Notes: generated by a model from the sequence alone, not told the origin. Positions 19,369 to 29,251 are shown, counted from the first letter of the stretch. The stretch is 64,000 bases of DNA from Selenomonas sp. TAMA-11512 (GCF_037076525.1 NZ_AP029018.1:1426001-1490000); one strand, 5' to 3'. Program-made: numbers and translations.

Positions 19369-20625
19369 ATGGAAATAACTGCTGGCACACTGCAGGAGCT
19401 GCTTATCGCCAGACCTCTTCTCAATACCTCTGTCTACCAAACTCTGCTTCGATACCTCGAGGAAAAAAACGATCGTGATGGTTATGCTCTATCGTCTCTT
19501 CTCCTAGAACAGGCGGAAACATATGGTATACACGGGAATGTCTTAGCCGGCTATCTGGCCTGTGAACTCATCGCGAACCGTAACCTTGTCAACCATACGC
19601 TTGAACAGAACCAAGGCGAACTTGGCAGCAATCTTTTCGTTGCTTTTCGCCATGATTTTGATGTTCTTGCTCCTCTCTTTGCTTCTCCTATTCCTTTTCC
19701 AATCCCGCAGTACGGATCACTGTCTTCCTATCAGCCGACAAAAGCACAGAAAAACACTGTTCTGCACGATTTTCTCGCCCTTCTGAAAGAGGCTGAAAAG
19801 ACGCCGTCAAATCTCTCTGATCTTTTTCTCGCCTTTTATCGTCGCTTTGGCTATGGATCTCTTGCCCTACACTCTGCATTTACATGGGATGCGGAAAACA
19901 ACGCCCTTCTGGGTATTAAACACTTTGAAACGCAGACACTTAACGACATTATCGGATACGACCGTCAAAAAGCGCAGCTCGTTGACAACACGCTGGCCTT
20001 TCTAAGCGGCAAACCGGCCAATAACGTTCTTTTGATTGGCGCTCGTGGCACGGGTAAATCTTCCTCTATCAAGGCGCTCGTCAGCGAATATCACGATCGG
20101 GGGCTTCGTCTTATTCAGCTTACAAAAATGCAGCTTGTAGAGCTCCCACATATTCTTGAATACTTACGCAGCTTTCCCTCCAAGCGCTTCCTCCTATTCT
20201 TTGACGACCTCTCCTTTGAACCTTTTGAGGTTGAGTATAAGTATCTCAAATCCGCCATGGAAGGCGGTGTTTCCTCCAAGCCTGAAAACGTTCTTATCTG
20301 TGCCACCTCCAACCGTCGTCATCTTGTAAAAGAAACTTGGCATGACCGCGATGAAGGTCAGGATGAGCTATTTAAAGCAGACAGCATGAATGAGACGATC
20401 TCACTCTCGGATCGCTTCGGACTTATTATTACCTTTCTCGCGCCGGATCAGGCACAGTATCATGCCATCATTCGACATTATCTCGACAAGGAAGGTATTC
20501 AACTTGATTCTGAAGATCTTCGCATTCTCGCCCAGCGATGGGAGCTTGAGCACTCCGGACGCTCCGGTCGCACGGCGCAGCAGTTCGTCCAACACTACCT
20601 CGGACAGATTCACGGAAACGTGTAG
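19369..20625 (+). CDS. DUF815 family ATP-binding protein
   Basis: 418 residues. The central part is an AAA-type ATPase domain with Walker A LLIGARGTGKSSSIKAL (near residue 225) and Walker B FLLFFDDLSFEPFE. The sequence CATSNRRHLVKETWHDR and SLSDRFGLIITF match DUF815, an ATPase family whose substrate is unknown. The first ~190 residues are helical and family-specific. AAAGGAG lies 8 nt before the ATG. It points away from metK and precedes the phosphatase gene by about 50 nt, so the two may be co-transcribed. Confidence 0.78.
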   Translation: MEITAGTLQELLIARPLLNTSVYQTLLRYLEEKNDRDGYALSSLLLEQAETYGIHGNVLAGYLACELIANRNLVNHTLEQNQGELGSNLFVAFRHDFDVLAPLFASPIPFPIPQYGSLSSYQPTKAQKNTVLHDFLALLKEAEKTPSNLSDLFLAFYRRFGYGSLALHSAFTWDAENNALLGIKHFETQTLNDIIGYDRQKAQLVDNTLAFLSGKPANNVLLIGARGTGKSSSIKALVSEYHDRGLRLIQLTKMQLVELPHILEYLRSFPSKRFLLFFDDLSFEPFEVEYKYLKSAMEGGVSSKPENVLICATSNRRHLVKETWHDRDEGQDELFKADSMNETISLSDRFGLIITFLAPDQAQYHAIIRHYLDKEGIQLDSEDLRILAQRWELEHSGRSGRTAQQFVQHYLGQIHGNV

Positions 20626-20678
20626 AGCACATATGCTTCGGTATATGAAAATAATTGAAGGAAAGGATTTCTACCAAG

Positions 20679-21143
20679 ATGTATAAGATATGTTTTGTTT
20701 GCCATGGTAACATTTGCCGCTCAACCATGGCAGAGTTTGTCATGAAAGATCTGCTCGAAAAAACGGGTTTATCCGAAGAAGTTGCCGTTATATCTCGAGG
20801 ATGCAGTGCAGAAGAGGTCGGAAGCGATACATATCCCGACACGAAAGCAATCCTGCGAAAGTATAACATCCCTTTCTCCTCTCGTCATGCAAGGAAGCTT
20901 TCCGCGGATGATTATGCCGCCTCCGATCTTATTCTCGGTATGGATGCATCCAATATGCGTCTTTTAGATCGCCTTACAGAAGGCGATCCTGCGAACAAGA
21001 ACCGTCTTTTCCTTTCTCTTGTCGGTGAGCACCGTGACGTACGAGACCCTTGGTATTCCGGAAATTTTGAGGAAACATATCGTGATGTAAAAAAGGGTTG
21101 CGAGGCTCTTTTAGAGAAGTACAAGAAGGGTGGAAAAATATAA
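20679..21143 (+). CDS. Low-molecular-weight protein tyrosine phosphatase
   Basis: 154 residues. The N-terminus holds the phosphate-binding loop FVCHGNICRSTMAEF, fitting C-x5-R-S, and the C-terminal part has the general-acid DPWYSGNFEETY. This family removes phosphate from tyrosine, or in some relatives arginine, side chains. The start at ATG 20679 is preceded by GGAAAGGA and puts the P-loop near residue 8, as in the family. It sits 25 nt before the SDR gene. Confidence 0.92.
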   Translation: MYKICFVCHGNICRSTMAEFVMKDLLEKTGLSEEVAVISRGCSAEEVGSDTYPDTKAILRKYNIPFSSRHARKLSADDYAASDLILGMDASNMRLLDRLTEGDPANKNRLFLSLVGEHRDVRDPWYSGNFEETYRDVKKGCEALLEKYKKGGKI

Positions 21144-21168
21144 TCACATACATGTAGGAGGCGATTTC

Positions 21169-21915
21169 ATGTCAAGAACGGTAATGGTAACAGGTGCGAC
21201 CTCAGGGATTGGCTGGAAGACAGCAAAGGCCTTTGCAAAGTACGGAGACAATCTTGTCATTTGCGGGCGTCGCGCCGATCTCCTGGAGGCACGCAAAAAA
21301 AAGCTCGAGCAGTATGGTGCCAAAGTCTACGCTTTCACGTTGAACGTACGTGACCGTCAAGATGTCGAAGCAACCATCCCGAAGATACCGCCCCCTATCG
21401 ATATCCTTGTCAACAACGCAGGCCTTGCGCAGGGTCTCGATGACTATCAGGACAGCAGCTTGGACGATGTAGAAACAATGATCGACACGAATGTCAAGGG
21501 ACTGCTCTACATAACTCGTCTTGTTCTTCCACAGATGATTGCTCGCGATCAGGGACACATCATCAACATCGGCTCTACTGCAGGCATCTATGCTTATGCT
21601 AAAGGAGCCGTTTACTGTGCGACAAAAGCAGCTGTCAAGACCCTGTCGGATGGCATACGCATCGATGTCATCAAAAGCAACATCAAGGTCACGACAATTC
21701 AGCCCGGTCTCGTTGAGACAGATTTCAGCAAAGTGCGTTTTCATGGTGATTCGGAGCGGGCCGCCACCGTTTATCAAGGTGTCGAACCTCTCCAACCGGA
21801 GGATATCGCGGATATCATCCTCTATACGGCGAACCAGCCGCGTTGGGTCCAGATATCGGATGTTACCATTATGGCAACTAAGCAGGCTACCGGGTTTATG
21901 ATTGCTCGAGATTGA
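21169..21915 (+). CDS. SDR family NAD(P)-dependent oxidoreductase
   Basis: 248 residues, classic short-chain dehydrogenase. Cofactor motif TGATSGIG near the N-terminus, NNAGLAQG, the catalytic serine in INIGSTAGIYAYA and the YCATK (Y-x3-K) pair. The arginine after the first strand (CGRRADL) suggests NADP preference. It resembles YdfG-type 3-hydroxy acid dehydrogenases, but the substrate cannot be told. GGAGG lies before the ATG at 21169. The IS481-like element has inserted about 70 bp past its stop. Confidence 0.9.
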   Translation: MSRTVMVTGATSGIGWKTAKAFAKYGDNLVICGRRADLLEARKKKLEQYGAKVYAFTLNVRDRQDVEATIPKIPPPIDILVNNAGLAQGLDDYQDSSLDDVETMIDTNVKGLLYITRLVLPQMIARDQGHIINIGSTAGIYAYAKGAVYCATKAAVKTLSDGIRIDVIKSNIKVTTIQPGLVETDFSKVRFHGDSERAATVYQGVEPLQPEDIADIILYTANQPRWVQISDVTIMATKQATGFMIARD

Positions 21916-21957
21916 CCATCTGAATAAACCTTCGTATGCAGCCGATGTATAGCTGAA

Positions 21958-21983
21958 TTTAGCGGCGTCACGCACATCCTTTT
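21958..21983. repeat. Left 26-bp direct repeat flanking the IS481-like element
   Basis: Begins TTTAGCGGCGTCAC and ends CATCCTTTT. Identical to 23142-23167 and directly abutting the left IS terminus, so it is read as a target-site duplication. Confidence 0.88.
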
Positions 21984-23141
21984 TGTAGGAATGTCAATGA
22001 TGTGAGACCGAAAATTTAAGAAGCGGGAGACCCATAAATAAATGTCATAGCATCCACTGTAATTCTCTTAGCTTTGACTACCGGATATTCTTGCAGCAGT
22101 TCCTTGCGTTTCTCGAAAGGAGACTTCCATCCGAGAACCTTGGTGGGAATGCGATTAGATCGATGGAGATAACGGCGCATTTGCTCTTTCAAATCATCGA
22201 GGGAGAAGAATTTCAGTTTGTTGTAAAATCGCTCCTGATCGTTCCTGTGGCTGCGTTCCACCTTCCCATTATGCCGTGGTGTTCGAGGTCGGATGCGTTT
22301 GTGCCGGATACCGAGTTTCTCGCAGAGAGCATCAAGCGGGTGGACTCGTTCTGTCTTGCACGTGTGGGCAAACTCCGGACCATTGTCAGTCTGGAGGGTC
22401 TGCGGCTGGTAGCCGAAAAAGGTGATTGCACGGAGCAGGAAATCGCAAGTGGAGGCACTGCTAACCTCTTCATAGGGATGGATGTAACGCTCGCGGGAGG
22501 CCTCGTCTATAACGGTGTACTGAAAAAATGCTTGTGGCGTACTTCCGACATAACAGGCAGAGGGAACATATTTGACATCCATCTGCCATTTTACGCCGGG
22601 TTGTTGCGGGGTATGATAGGGTTGCGGTTTCCTGGATGCTGTTTTGGTGTCGGTGCGTGACGGACGCAAGCCAAGACGGATAAGTACGCGGTAGAGCGAG
22701 TCCGGGTGGCGTTGATAGCCTTTGTGCATTTTGAGTTTACCATACATTTCTCCGACGGAAATATGCGGGTTGCGCCTATGGAGGTTGCAAATCCAAGTTT
22801 GTTCCTCTTCGGTATGTGCTTTCGGGTGTTGTGTGTGTGGTCGATGGGATTTGTCCATCAAGGATTCCGGCGTGCCGTCATATTTTTTGTTCCAACGCAT
22901 AAGTGAGGCTTTGGAGATTTTGTAACGACGGCAGACAAAGGATATATCCTCTTCATGGCGATAAAGCTGGACGGCATAGATGCGTGTCTTAAGTTCATGT
23001 GGCAGATAGCGTTTGATTTGTGTTATACTGGACATGGCGATGAAACCTCCTTTGGTCATGTTGTTGGTGCTAAACACATTCTAAAGGATTTCATCGCTTT
23101 TGTATATCCTGTTCCAGTCTCACATCTATTGTAATCCTACA
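21984..23141 (-). mobile_element. IS481-like insertion sequence (1158 bp)
   Basis: Termini TGTAGGA and TCCTACA; read inward, both ends continue through CAAT and GATGTGAGAC with few mismatches, making imperfect inverted repeats of about 28 bp. One transposase gene fills it. Flanked by 26-bp exact direct repeats, much longer than the duplications usual for IS481 members. The element appears complete. Confidence 0.9.
22016..23035 (-). CDS. IS481-like DDE transposase
   Basis: 339 residues. An N-terminal helix-turn-helix region (DISFVCRRYKISKASLMRWNKKY) is followed by an rve integrase core with the acidic triad in KWQMDVKYV, LQTDNGPEF and GKVERSHRND. This is the IS481/IS3-type layout in a single frame. 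ATG at 23035 is preceded by AAAGGAGG. No frameshift or stop interrupts the gene, so it is probably functional. Confidence 0.92.
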   Translation of the reverse strand: MSSITQIKRYLPHELKTRIYAVQLYRHEEDISFVCRRYKISKASLMRWNKKYDGTPESLMDKSHRPHTQHPKAHTEEEQTWICNLHRRNPHISVGEMYGKLKMHKGYQRHPDSLYRVLIRLGLRPSRTDTKTASRKPQPYHTPQQPGVKWQMDVKYVPSACYVGSTPQAFFQYTVIDEASRERYIHPYEEVSSASTCDFLLRAITFFGYQPQTLQTDNGPEFAHTCKTERVHPLDALCEKLGIRHKRIRPRTPRHNGKVERSHRNDQERFYNKLKFFSLDDLKEQMRRYLHRSNRIPTKVLGWKSPFEKRKELLQEYPVVKAKRITVDAMTFIYGSPAS

Positions 23142-23167
23142 TTTAGCGGCGTCACGCACATCCTTTT
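23142..23167. repeat. Right 26-bp direct repeat flanking the IS481-like element
   Basis: Exact copy of 21958-21983, directly after the right IS terminus and 4 bp before the -35 element of the next gene. Confidence 0.88.
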
Positions 23168-23171
23168 GCTC

Positions 23172-23200
23172 ATGACACATTCCTTTTCCTGTGGTATAAT
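23172..23200 (+). promoter_or_regulatory. Promoter of the CNNM/CorC-type gene
   Basis: ATGACA (23172-23177) and TATAAT (23195-23200) with 17 bp between them. The IS target duplication ends 4 bp upstream, so the insertion left the core promoter intact. Confidence 0.75.
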
Positions 23201-23241
23201 GAAAATGTTGTGTTTTAGTAGCAAAAGGATGTGTATTATTT

Positions 23242-24567
23242 TTGGACAGTCCCGGGATTATATTTCCACTTATAGGCGCATTTGTTTTAATTTTTGCAAA
23301 TGGATTTTTTATATTATCTGAGACCGCACTCGTTGAGAGTCACAAAAACCGTTTGGAGAAACTGACAGAAGCGGGAACACCGGGTGCACAGGCAGCGCTT
23401 CTTATCTTAGAGAACCCCGCGCAGCTCTTATTGGTCGTACAGATCGGTATCACTTTTACCAGTATACTAAACGGGGTTCTGATCGGGGCCCTCATCACAC
23501 CAATCTTAGCTGCACATTTTTCCTTCCCATATGCAGGAGAAGTTGCACTTGCCCTCTCCATTATCTTTATCACCTATCTCCATCTCCTCATAGGAGAAGT
23601 GCTTCCTCAAAAGATTTCGATGCAGAATCCCGAACGATATCTGATGAAATATCATACCTGCCTCACCACACTGGAGCTCATCACACGCCCCGCAGTTGCC
23701 TGCCTCACCGGTGCTGCAAACTTTATACTTCTTCTCATTGGTATCAATCCTCAAATCGATGACAGCGTCACTGAAGACGAGGTCAAGGATCTCATTGATC
23801 AAGCTACAGAGGACGGCACACTTGAGAAAATGGAGCAGACAATGGTCGACCACATTTTTCACATGAGCGATCAAACGGCATACGCTCTAATGACGCCTAG
23901 AACACAGGTCACATGGATTGATTTAGAAGATTCTCTTGCACACAATCTTTCACGTATTGTCGAGCACGATGACACCATTTATCCTGTCGGTCGAGGCAGC
24001 TTAGATGATTTTGCGGGCATCCTGCACACAAAAGATCTTCTCACATCTGCACTTGAAGCAAAGGACATCGATCTCATACTTCTTCTGCGAACTCCGCTCT
24101 TCGTTCCACGCTCCATGGAGACATTTCGCGTACTCGAAAAATTCCGTGAAAGCGGTACCCGCGAAGCTGTTGTTCTTGATGAATACGGCGGTGTTATAGG
24201 TTTTTTGACACTGGATGATATTGTTGAGGCAATCATTGGTGATACGACGAAAGCTAACGAGCCCGATCCGGTTCAGCTTATCCCAAGATCAGAGAATTCA
24301 TGGTTTATGGACGGTCTATACTCTATTGATGACTTTAAAGGGAAATTTGACTTGGATGAACTCTTGCCCGATGAAGAAAAGGCTCATTTCCAAACAATGG
24401 GAGGATTTTTGACTTCTTATTTTGGTTACATCCCAAAAGTTGGTGAAAAGTGCACTTGGAGAAACTTTGATTTTGAAATCATCGACATGGATCGAGCACG
24501 CATCGATAAAGTCATCGTAACACATCACGAGCCGATGACGGCAAAGTCTGCCGACCTTAACAAATAA
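23242..24567 (+). CDS. CNNM/CorC-type membrane protein with CBS domains
   Basis: 441 residues. Residues 1-190 are a DUF21 (CNNM) transmembrane domain with a SETALVESHKNRLEKL stretch after the first helix. A tandem CBS pair follows (MTPRTQVTWIDLED; VLDEYGGVIGFLTLDDIVEAIIGD), and the C-terminus (about 360-430) is a CorC_HlyC domain. Such proteins are annotated as hemolysin-like, but related members are linked to magnesium or cobalt export; ion choice here is unknown. TTG start at 23242 with AAAGGA upstream. The TRAP genes follow after 28 bp. Confidence 0.85.
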   Translation: MDSPGIIFPLIGAFVLIFANGFFILSETALVESHKNRLEKLTEAGTPGAQAALLILENPAQLLLVVQIGITFTSILNGVLIGALITPILAAHFSFPYAGEVALALSIIFITYLHLLIGEVLPQKISMQNPERYLMKYHTCLTTLELITRPAVACLTGAANFILLLIGINPQIDDSVTEDEVKDLIDQATEDGTLEKMEQTMVDHIFHMSDQTAYALMTPRTQVTWIDLEDSLAHNLSRIVEHDDTIYPVGRGSLDDFAGILHTKDLLTSALEAKDIDLILLLRTPLFVPRSMETFRVLEKFRESGTREAVVLDEYGGVIGFLTLDDIVEAIIGDTTKANEPDPVQLIPRSENSWFMDGLYSIDDFKGKFDLDELLPDEEKAHFQTMGGFLTSYFGYIPKVGEKCTWRNFDFEIIDMDRARIDKVIVTHHEPMTAKSADLNK

Positions 24568-24595
24568 GTTATACCGTATTTTAAAAGGAGACATT

Positions 24596-25636
24596 ATGCG
24601 TCATAGCGTATACCTGACGCTCACACTTTTTATCTTTGCAGCAGTCCTTGCATCCGGCTGCGGATTGGGACGCATTGCACGTGAGCATCAGAAAGAAAGC
24701 GGCGACTCCATAAACCTTAAGCTTGCTTATCATCTTCCACAGGAGCACTATCTTTCCCGCAATATCGAAAATTTTGCCCAAAATGTAGAGATGAAATCCA
24801 ATGGAAAAATAAGGATTGTTGTCTATCCGGCAGGCCAGCTCTACACGGATAAAAGTATGAACGACGCCATCATGTCAGGCGGTCTCGATATAGGATTGAA
24901 CTCCACAGCAATGTGGACAAGTGTTATTCCGGCACTGAACGTTCTTGATCTCCCCTATGTACTCATGGATTACGAAGCCGTTACCCGTGCCATGAAAGGC
25001 CAGCTCGGCAAGACCCTCACACTGGAAATGGAAAAAAAGGGCGTCCACCCGCTGATCTGGTGCGACTACGGCTACGTCCAGTTCGCCAACAACAAACATG
25101 AACTGCGTGATCCTGCAGATTTCAAAGGATTGCAGCTTCGCGGCTATGGAGAAATCCCCGCGGAAACGATCAAGGCACTTGGTGCCTCTCCTGTCACCAT
25201 GAGTTCCGGTGAAGTCTATCTCGCCATGCAGCGCGGCACGATTGACGGTCAGACCTCCGGCACAACAGCCATGTACGATCGCAAAATCTACGAGGTCGCC
25301 CCCTATCTTACGATGAGTAACCACGCTTATTGTGAGTTTGTCCTTGCAATGAATGCAGCAACATGGAGCCGTCTAACACCGGATCAACAACAAATCCTTG
25401 AAGAATGCGCCGAAGAAGTCAGAACCTCTATTCAGGCTGCCGCCGAGCAAGAAGACCGAGATGCGATGAAAAATCTGGAAGCGGCAGGTATGCAGGTTTA
25501 CATTGTTCCACCGGAAAATTACTCTAAGTGGGCAGCTGCTACCGCAAGCGTCGTCGACAGCTTTATCATAAGAAATGGTGACCTCGGCCGTCAGCTTGTC
25601 GCGGCCTGCCAAGCAGCAAATACATCCAAAGACTAA
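24596..25636 (+). CDS. dctP: TRAP transporter solute-binding protein (DctP)
   Basis: 346 residues with a lipoprotein signal (FIFAAVLASGCGLG) that would tether it to the membrane by the lipobox cysteine. The body is a DctP-type binding protein: AYHLPQEHYLSRNIENFA near the start, the ligand-arginine region LQLRGYGEIP and MQRGTIDGQTSG. It would capture an organic acid and hand it to the DctQM permease encoded next. The ligand (C4-dicarboxylate, sialic acid or another) cannot be read from sequence alone. AAAGGAG before the ATG. Confidence 0.93.
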   Translation: MRHSVYLTLTLFIFAAVLASGCGLGRIAREHQKESGDSINLKLAYHLPQEHYLSRNIENFAQNVEMKSNGKIRIVVYPAGQLYTDKSMNDAIMSGGLDIGLNSTAMWTSVIPALNVLDLPYVLMDYEAVTRAMKGQLGKTLTLEMEKKGVHPLIWCDYGYVQFANNKHELRDPADFKGLQLRGYGEIPAETIKALGASPVTMSSGEVYLAMQRGTIDGQTSGTTAMYDRKIYEVAPYLTMSNHAYCEFVLAMNAATWSRLTPDQQQILEECAEEVRTSIQAAAEQEDRDAMKNLEAAGMQVYIVPPENYSKWAAATASVVDSFIIRNGDLGRQLVAACQAANTSKD

Positions 25637-25654
25637 GGAGGATCCATTTACATT

Positions 25655-26200
25655 ATGAAGCAAAAATCATCCGTCGTCGAATACTTGGATTCCATCCTAT
25701 CAATATTGACTCATCTTGCCGCTTTCCTTGCAGGAATCTTCATCCTGGCAACCGCTCTCATCATCGTCTATGAAATTATTTCTCGCGGAGTTTTTCACGC
25801 ACCGACAGAGTGGGCACTTGAGATCTCGACGTACCTCATTTTATGCTCCGGTTTTTTAGGACTTGCCATCACGGCCAGGAAAAATGCGCATATTCGTGTA
25901 GATCTTTTCATTAATCGTTTTTCCACGAGGAATCGCTTGCGTATCAATGCTTTTCTCTCTGTCCTCTCCCTTCTCTTTTTTCTCGTCTTCATTACCGAAA
26001 GCACGGATGTCGTTCAGGATTCTATTCTGCTGGATAGAACATCTCCCTCGACACTGCGCTTTCCGCTCTTCATTCCGCAGCTCTCCCTCGTTCTCGGCGG
26101 CTCTTTGCTCTTTGGTGAAATTAGCCGCAGCCTTCTTCATGATATACGAGGCTTGCGCCTTCAGCTTGTAAAAGAGCTGCGCAAAGGAGGAGCGGACTGA
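25655..26200 (+). CDS. dctQ: TRAP transporter small permease (DctQ)
   Basis: 181 residues with four membrane helices, as usual for DctQ. ISRGVFHAPTEWALEISTYLI is the characteristic segment of the second helix. It forms a complex with the large permease. AAGGAGGA precedes the ATG by 13 nt; its stop overlaps the next start (TGATG). Confidence 0.9.
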   Translation: MKQKSSVVEYLDSILSILTHLAAFLAGIFILATALIIVYEIISRGVFHAPTEWALEISTYLILCSGFLGLAITARKNAHIRVDLFINRFSTRNRLRINAFLSVLSLLFFLVFITESTDVVQDSILLDRTSPSTLRFPLFIPQLSLVLGGSLLFGEISRSLLHDIRGLRLQLVKELRKGGAD

Positions 26201-27480
26201 TGTTGCTTCTATTCCTGCTCAGTGTCATTGTTCTTCTGCTTCTCGGCATGCCGGTCGCCTATGCACTTTCCTTTGCCGGTATGATTGGCATGTACTTCTT
26301 CATCGGCGGTGCTATCTCCTTTCCGCAGATACCCGGTATTGCTTACAAAACACTGGATGATTTTGTTATCACGGCTGTACCTCTCTATATTCTTATGAGC
26401 TATATTCTTTTAAAGGGTAAAGTCGGGACCGACCTCTTTGATCTCGGTAATAAATGGCTGCGCCATCTCCCCGGAGGACTCGCTGTTGCTACCATATTGG
26501 CCTGCGCTATCTTTGCCTCTATCTCCGGATCCTCTGTTGCAACCGCTGTCACCATCGGTACTATTGCCATTCCGGAGATGCTTCGACGCGGCTATCCCAA
26601 AACTATCGTCTACGGTACTGTCGCTGCCGGCGGAACGCTCGGTATTCTCATCCCGCCCAGCATACCGATGATTCTATATGGTTCCATCACAGGGGTCTCC
26701 GTCGGTAAGCTTTTTCTTTCCGGCATAGTCCCAGGGGTACTTTTGACAGGGCTCTTCATGCTTTACATTGTCGTTCGTTCGCGACATGGAGTTATTCTCC
26801 AGGAAGCAGCACCTTGGTCTGAACGTATTGCCGCACTTAAGCACTCCGCTTGGGGATTGTTTCTTCCCCTGCTCATCATCGGCGGCATCTACACGGGGCT
26901 CTTTACACCAACGGAAGCGGCTGCTGTCGGTACTTTCTATGCACTTTTTATAACGTTCTTTATATATAAGAGTTTGACCTTATCCGATATGCGCGAAGTA
27001 CTCGAGGAAAGTGCCAAGACGACCTCGATGATTTTTGCCATCATGATCGGTGCCATGCTCTTCGGCTTTGTTCTAACCGTTCTACAGGCTCCGCAGCTAT
27101 TGGTAAGCTTTGTCACCGAAGTAACCGCCGGCCGATGGGTGATCTTTATTGGTATCAATATTGTCCTTCTCGCCCTGGGGTGTATGCTTGAGACGGTTTC
27201 TATCATTCTCATTACCTTGCCTATACTCTATCCGATTGTTCGCCTGCTTGGCTTTGATCTCATCTGGTTCAACGTGATTATGCTTATCAATATGGAGCTG
27301 GCTCTAATCACTCCGCCTGTCGGAATGAATCTCTTTGTCATTAAGGGCATTGCGAAAAACGGAACTATTAGCGATATTGTTCGCGGTTCTATTCCCTTTG
27401 CCATCCTCATGGTCTCTGAAATTATTCTTCTTTGCCTCGTTCCGGAACTTGCAACTTGGCTCCCGAAGGTATTACAGTAG
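26200..27480 (+). CDS. dctM: TRAP transporter large permease (DctM)
   Basis: 426 residues with about twelve membrane segments. The ISGSSVATAVTIGTIAIPEM and AAGGTLGILIPPSIPMILYG motifs are DctM signatures; LITPPVGMNLFVIKGIA near the C-terminus completes the repeat. It carries out sodium-coupled uptake with DctQ and DctP. Overlaps dctQ by one base. Confidence 0.93.
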   Translation: MLLLFLLSVIVLLLLGMPVAYALSFAGMIGMYFFIGGAISFPQIPGIAYKTLDDFVITAVPLYILMSYILLKGKVGTDLFDLGNKWLRHLPGGLAVATILACAIFASISGSSVATAVTIGTIAIPEMLRRGYPKTIVYGTVAAGGTLGILIPPSIPMILYGSITGVSVGKLFLSGIVPGVLLTGLFMLYIVVRSRHGVILQEAAPWSERIAALKHSAWGLFLPLLIIGGIYTGLFTPTEAAAVGTFYALFITFFIYKSLTLSDMREVLEESAKTTSMIFAIMIGAMLFGFVLTVLQAPQLLVSFVTEVTAGRWVIFIGINIVLLALGCMLETVSIILITLPILYPIVRLLGFDLIWFNVIMLINMELALITPPVGMNLFVIKGIAKNGTISDIVRGSIPFAILMVSEIILLCLVPELATWLPKVLQ

Positions 27481-27510
27481 GTGTAATATAAGCATAGAGA
27501 GGAGACCTCC

Positions 27511-29154
27511 ATGAATATCGCCATACGCATCTTACAACTGAAAGGAAGGGCACATGATCTTGTCCGTCGCTTCCCTGTCGCTATTTTCTGGCAAACGGTC
27601 GGCTTCCTTGTCGGTGCAGGTATTATCCTTCTGCGCCCTGATGTCGAAATCTTATCCTCAGATGCTTGGAACAGGGAAATTTATGAACATCTCCTGCACC
27701 TTGCACCGGCGGTCTTCGGTGCATGGCTTTCGGCGATCACATGCCGCTTACTCACGGATATATTCCCCGTGCAAAAGAGTGTGCTGCTCCAAATTGCCCT
27801 GTCCGGTCTCATCTTCATCGCACTCGCCTATACGTGGCATGGAGCGGAACCTCCAAACAGTCATCTCATTGTAGGGACGGCGGGAGTATATCTCTCACTC
27901 GGATTCCTCGCGCTTTTTCTCCTGGAACGTGCGAATCAAGCACTCGGCTTGCCCGCTTTTCTCTTTGCCGCACTTTTTTCTCTGGGAACCAGTATCCTGC
28001 TCTCTCTCGGATTGATTGTCTGCGTCGCAGCCTTTTGGGCGCTGATCATAACGGATGCCTCTTTGTGGATTACCGAGACCTCCTATCTTTTTGTCGCTCT
28101 TATTACCTATAATGTCTGGGGGGTGAGCGCATTTTTGAGCACTCTCCCAAAAGCAGGAGACCGCTATGAATTCTCCGGAACCGGACAAAAATTGCTCCTC
28201 TATCTGTTCTTTCCTGTCTATATACTGCTGCTCATTGTCCTCTACCTTTACGTCTGCAAGATTCTCTTCTCGGGCGAGATGCCTGTAGGCACAATGAACT
28301 GGTATGCCTCATTTTCTCTATTGGGCTTTGCATTTTTCTTCGGAACTCTTGCCCTGCAGACTCGTCTTCCGCTCTTTTCCCGCTTTTTGAAATGGGCATT
28401 CATCCTCTTCCTTCCCATTCTTGCCGTCCAAATCTACGGTGTATATCTCCGCTATGAGGCATACGGACTGACGACGCTGCGCTACACTTCAATGATTTGC
28501 ACCTTCTGCGGCATCTATACACTCATTATGGCTTTTTTTAAGCAAAAGCCCAATCAGATTTATCTTTGTGCGGCCATCCTTTCTCTTATCTTCAGCCTTA
28601 CTCCGCTCAACGTCGTTGATGTGCCCCTACACAATCAGGAAGCACGCCTTCATCGGATTCTCACAGAATATAACCTCCTGAAAGACGGACATGTCATCTC
28701 TCGTGATGACATTCCTCCCGATGTCGTCGCTAAAATCATTGACATAGCCTTCTACATGAGCAAGGAGTCCTCTCCTCTTGCCAAAGAAATCCTCAGTGAA
28801 TCCTGGGGAGTGAACGGTTTTCCGCGGGAAAAATTCTTCCATATTTCATTTGAGTCGCTTGATGCAGTAGATATTACAGGATATTCGACGCTTATGCCAT
28901 TGCAGGATATAAATTCCGATGGCTTTTTGGTAATCAAGCAGCGTGACGGGAGCAATGCGTATGTCAATCTGCGCCCCTATGCAGATCAACTGGTGCAATA
29001 CACAGAAGAGCACAACACATCTGTACTGCCAAGCAAAATGCAGAGTTATGATCACGGCGATTTTCGTATCCACTTCTATTCCGTTTTCTTTCACCGAACA
29101 GCAGACGACATGATCCTCTGGGAGAACGTGGATGGCTTTATACTGATTCGTTAA
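27511..29154 (+). CDS. DUF4153 membrane protein
   Basis: 547 residues: about ten to eleven membrane helices in the first ~370 residues, then a soluble C-terminal domain of ~175 residues. The helix pattern and ITYNVWGVSAFLSTLPK stretch fit DUF4153, a family without a known function. GAGGAGA precedes the ATG 30 nt after dctM, so it may be read with the TRAP operon, although no functional link is known. A strong terminator follows. Confidence 0.7.
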   Translation: MNIAIRILQLKGRAHDLVRRFPVAIFWQTVGFLVGAGIILLRPDVEILSSDAWNREIYEHLLHLAPAVFGAWLSAITCRLLTDIFPVQKSVLLQIALSGLIFIALAYTWHGAEPPNSHLIVGTAGVYLSLGFLALFLLERANQALGLPAFLFAALFSLGTSILLSLGLIVCVAAFWALIITDASLWITETSYLFVALITYNVWGVSAFLSTLPKAGDRYEFSGTGQKLLLYLFFPVYILLLIVLYLYVCKILFSGEMPVGTMNWYASFSLLGFAFFFGTLALQTRLPLFSRFLKWAFILFLPILAVQIYGVYLRYEAYGLTTLRYTSMICTFCGIYTLIMAFFKQKPNQIYLCAAILSLIFSLTPLNVVDVPLHNQEARLHRILTEYNLLKDGHVISRDDIPPDVVAKIIDIAFYMSKESSPLAKEILSESWGVNGFPREKFFHISFESLDAVDITGYSTLMPLQDINSDGFLVIKQRDGSNAYVNLRPYADQLVQYTEEHNTSVLPSKMQSYDHGDFRIHFYSVFFHRTADDMILWENVDGFILIR

Positions 29155-29251
29155 GAAAAGAGCACGTCTGCACAGAGATGCAGTGCTCCCAAGGGCTGCT
29201 TTAATAAAATGGTACAATACAGTCACGACTTTTCGAGCCAATTCTGTGCGT

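Noticed and set aside
21958-21983. IS target duplication as a dif/Xer site
   Set aside because: Only an ATTTA-type end resembles dif; the rest, including the central region and second arm, does not match.
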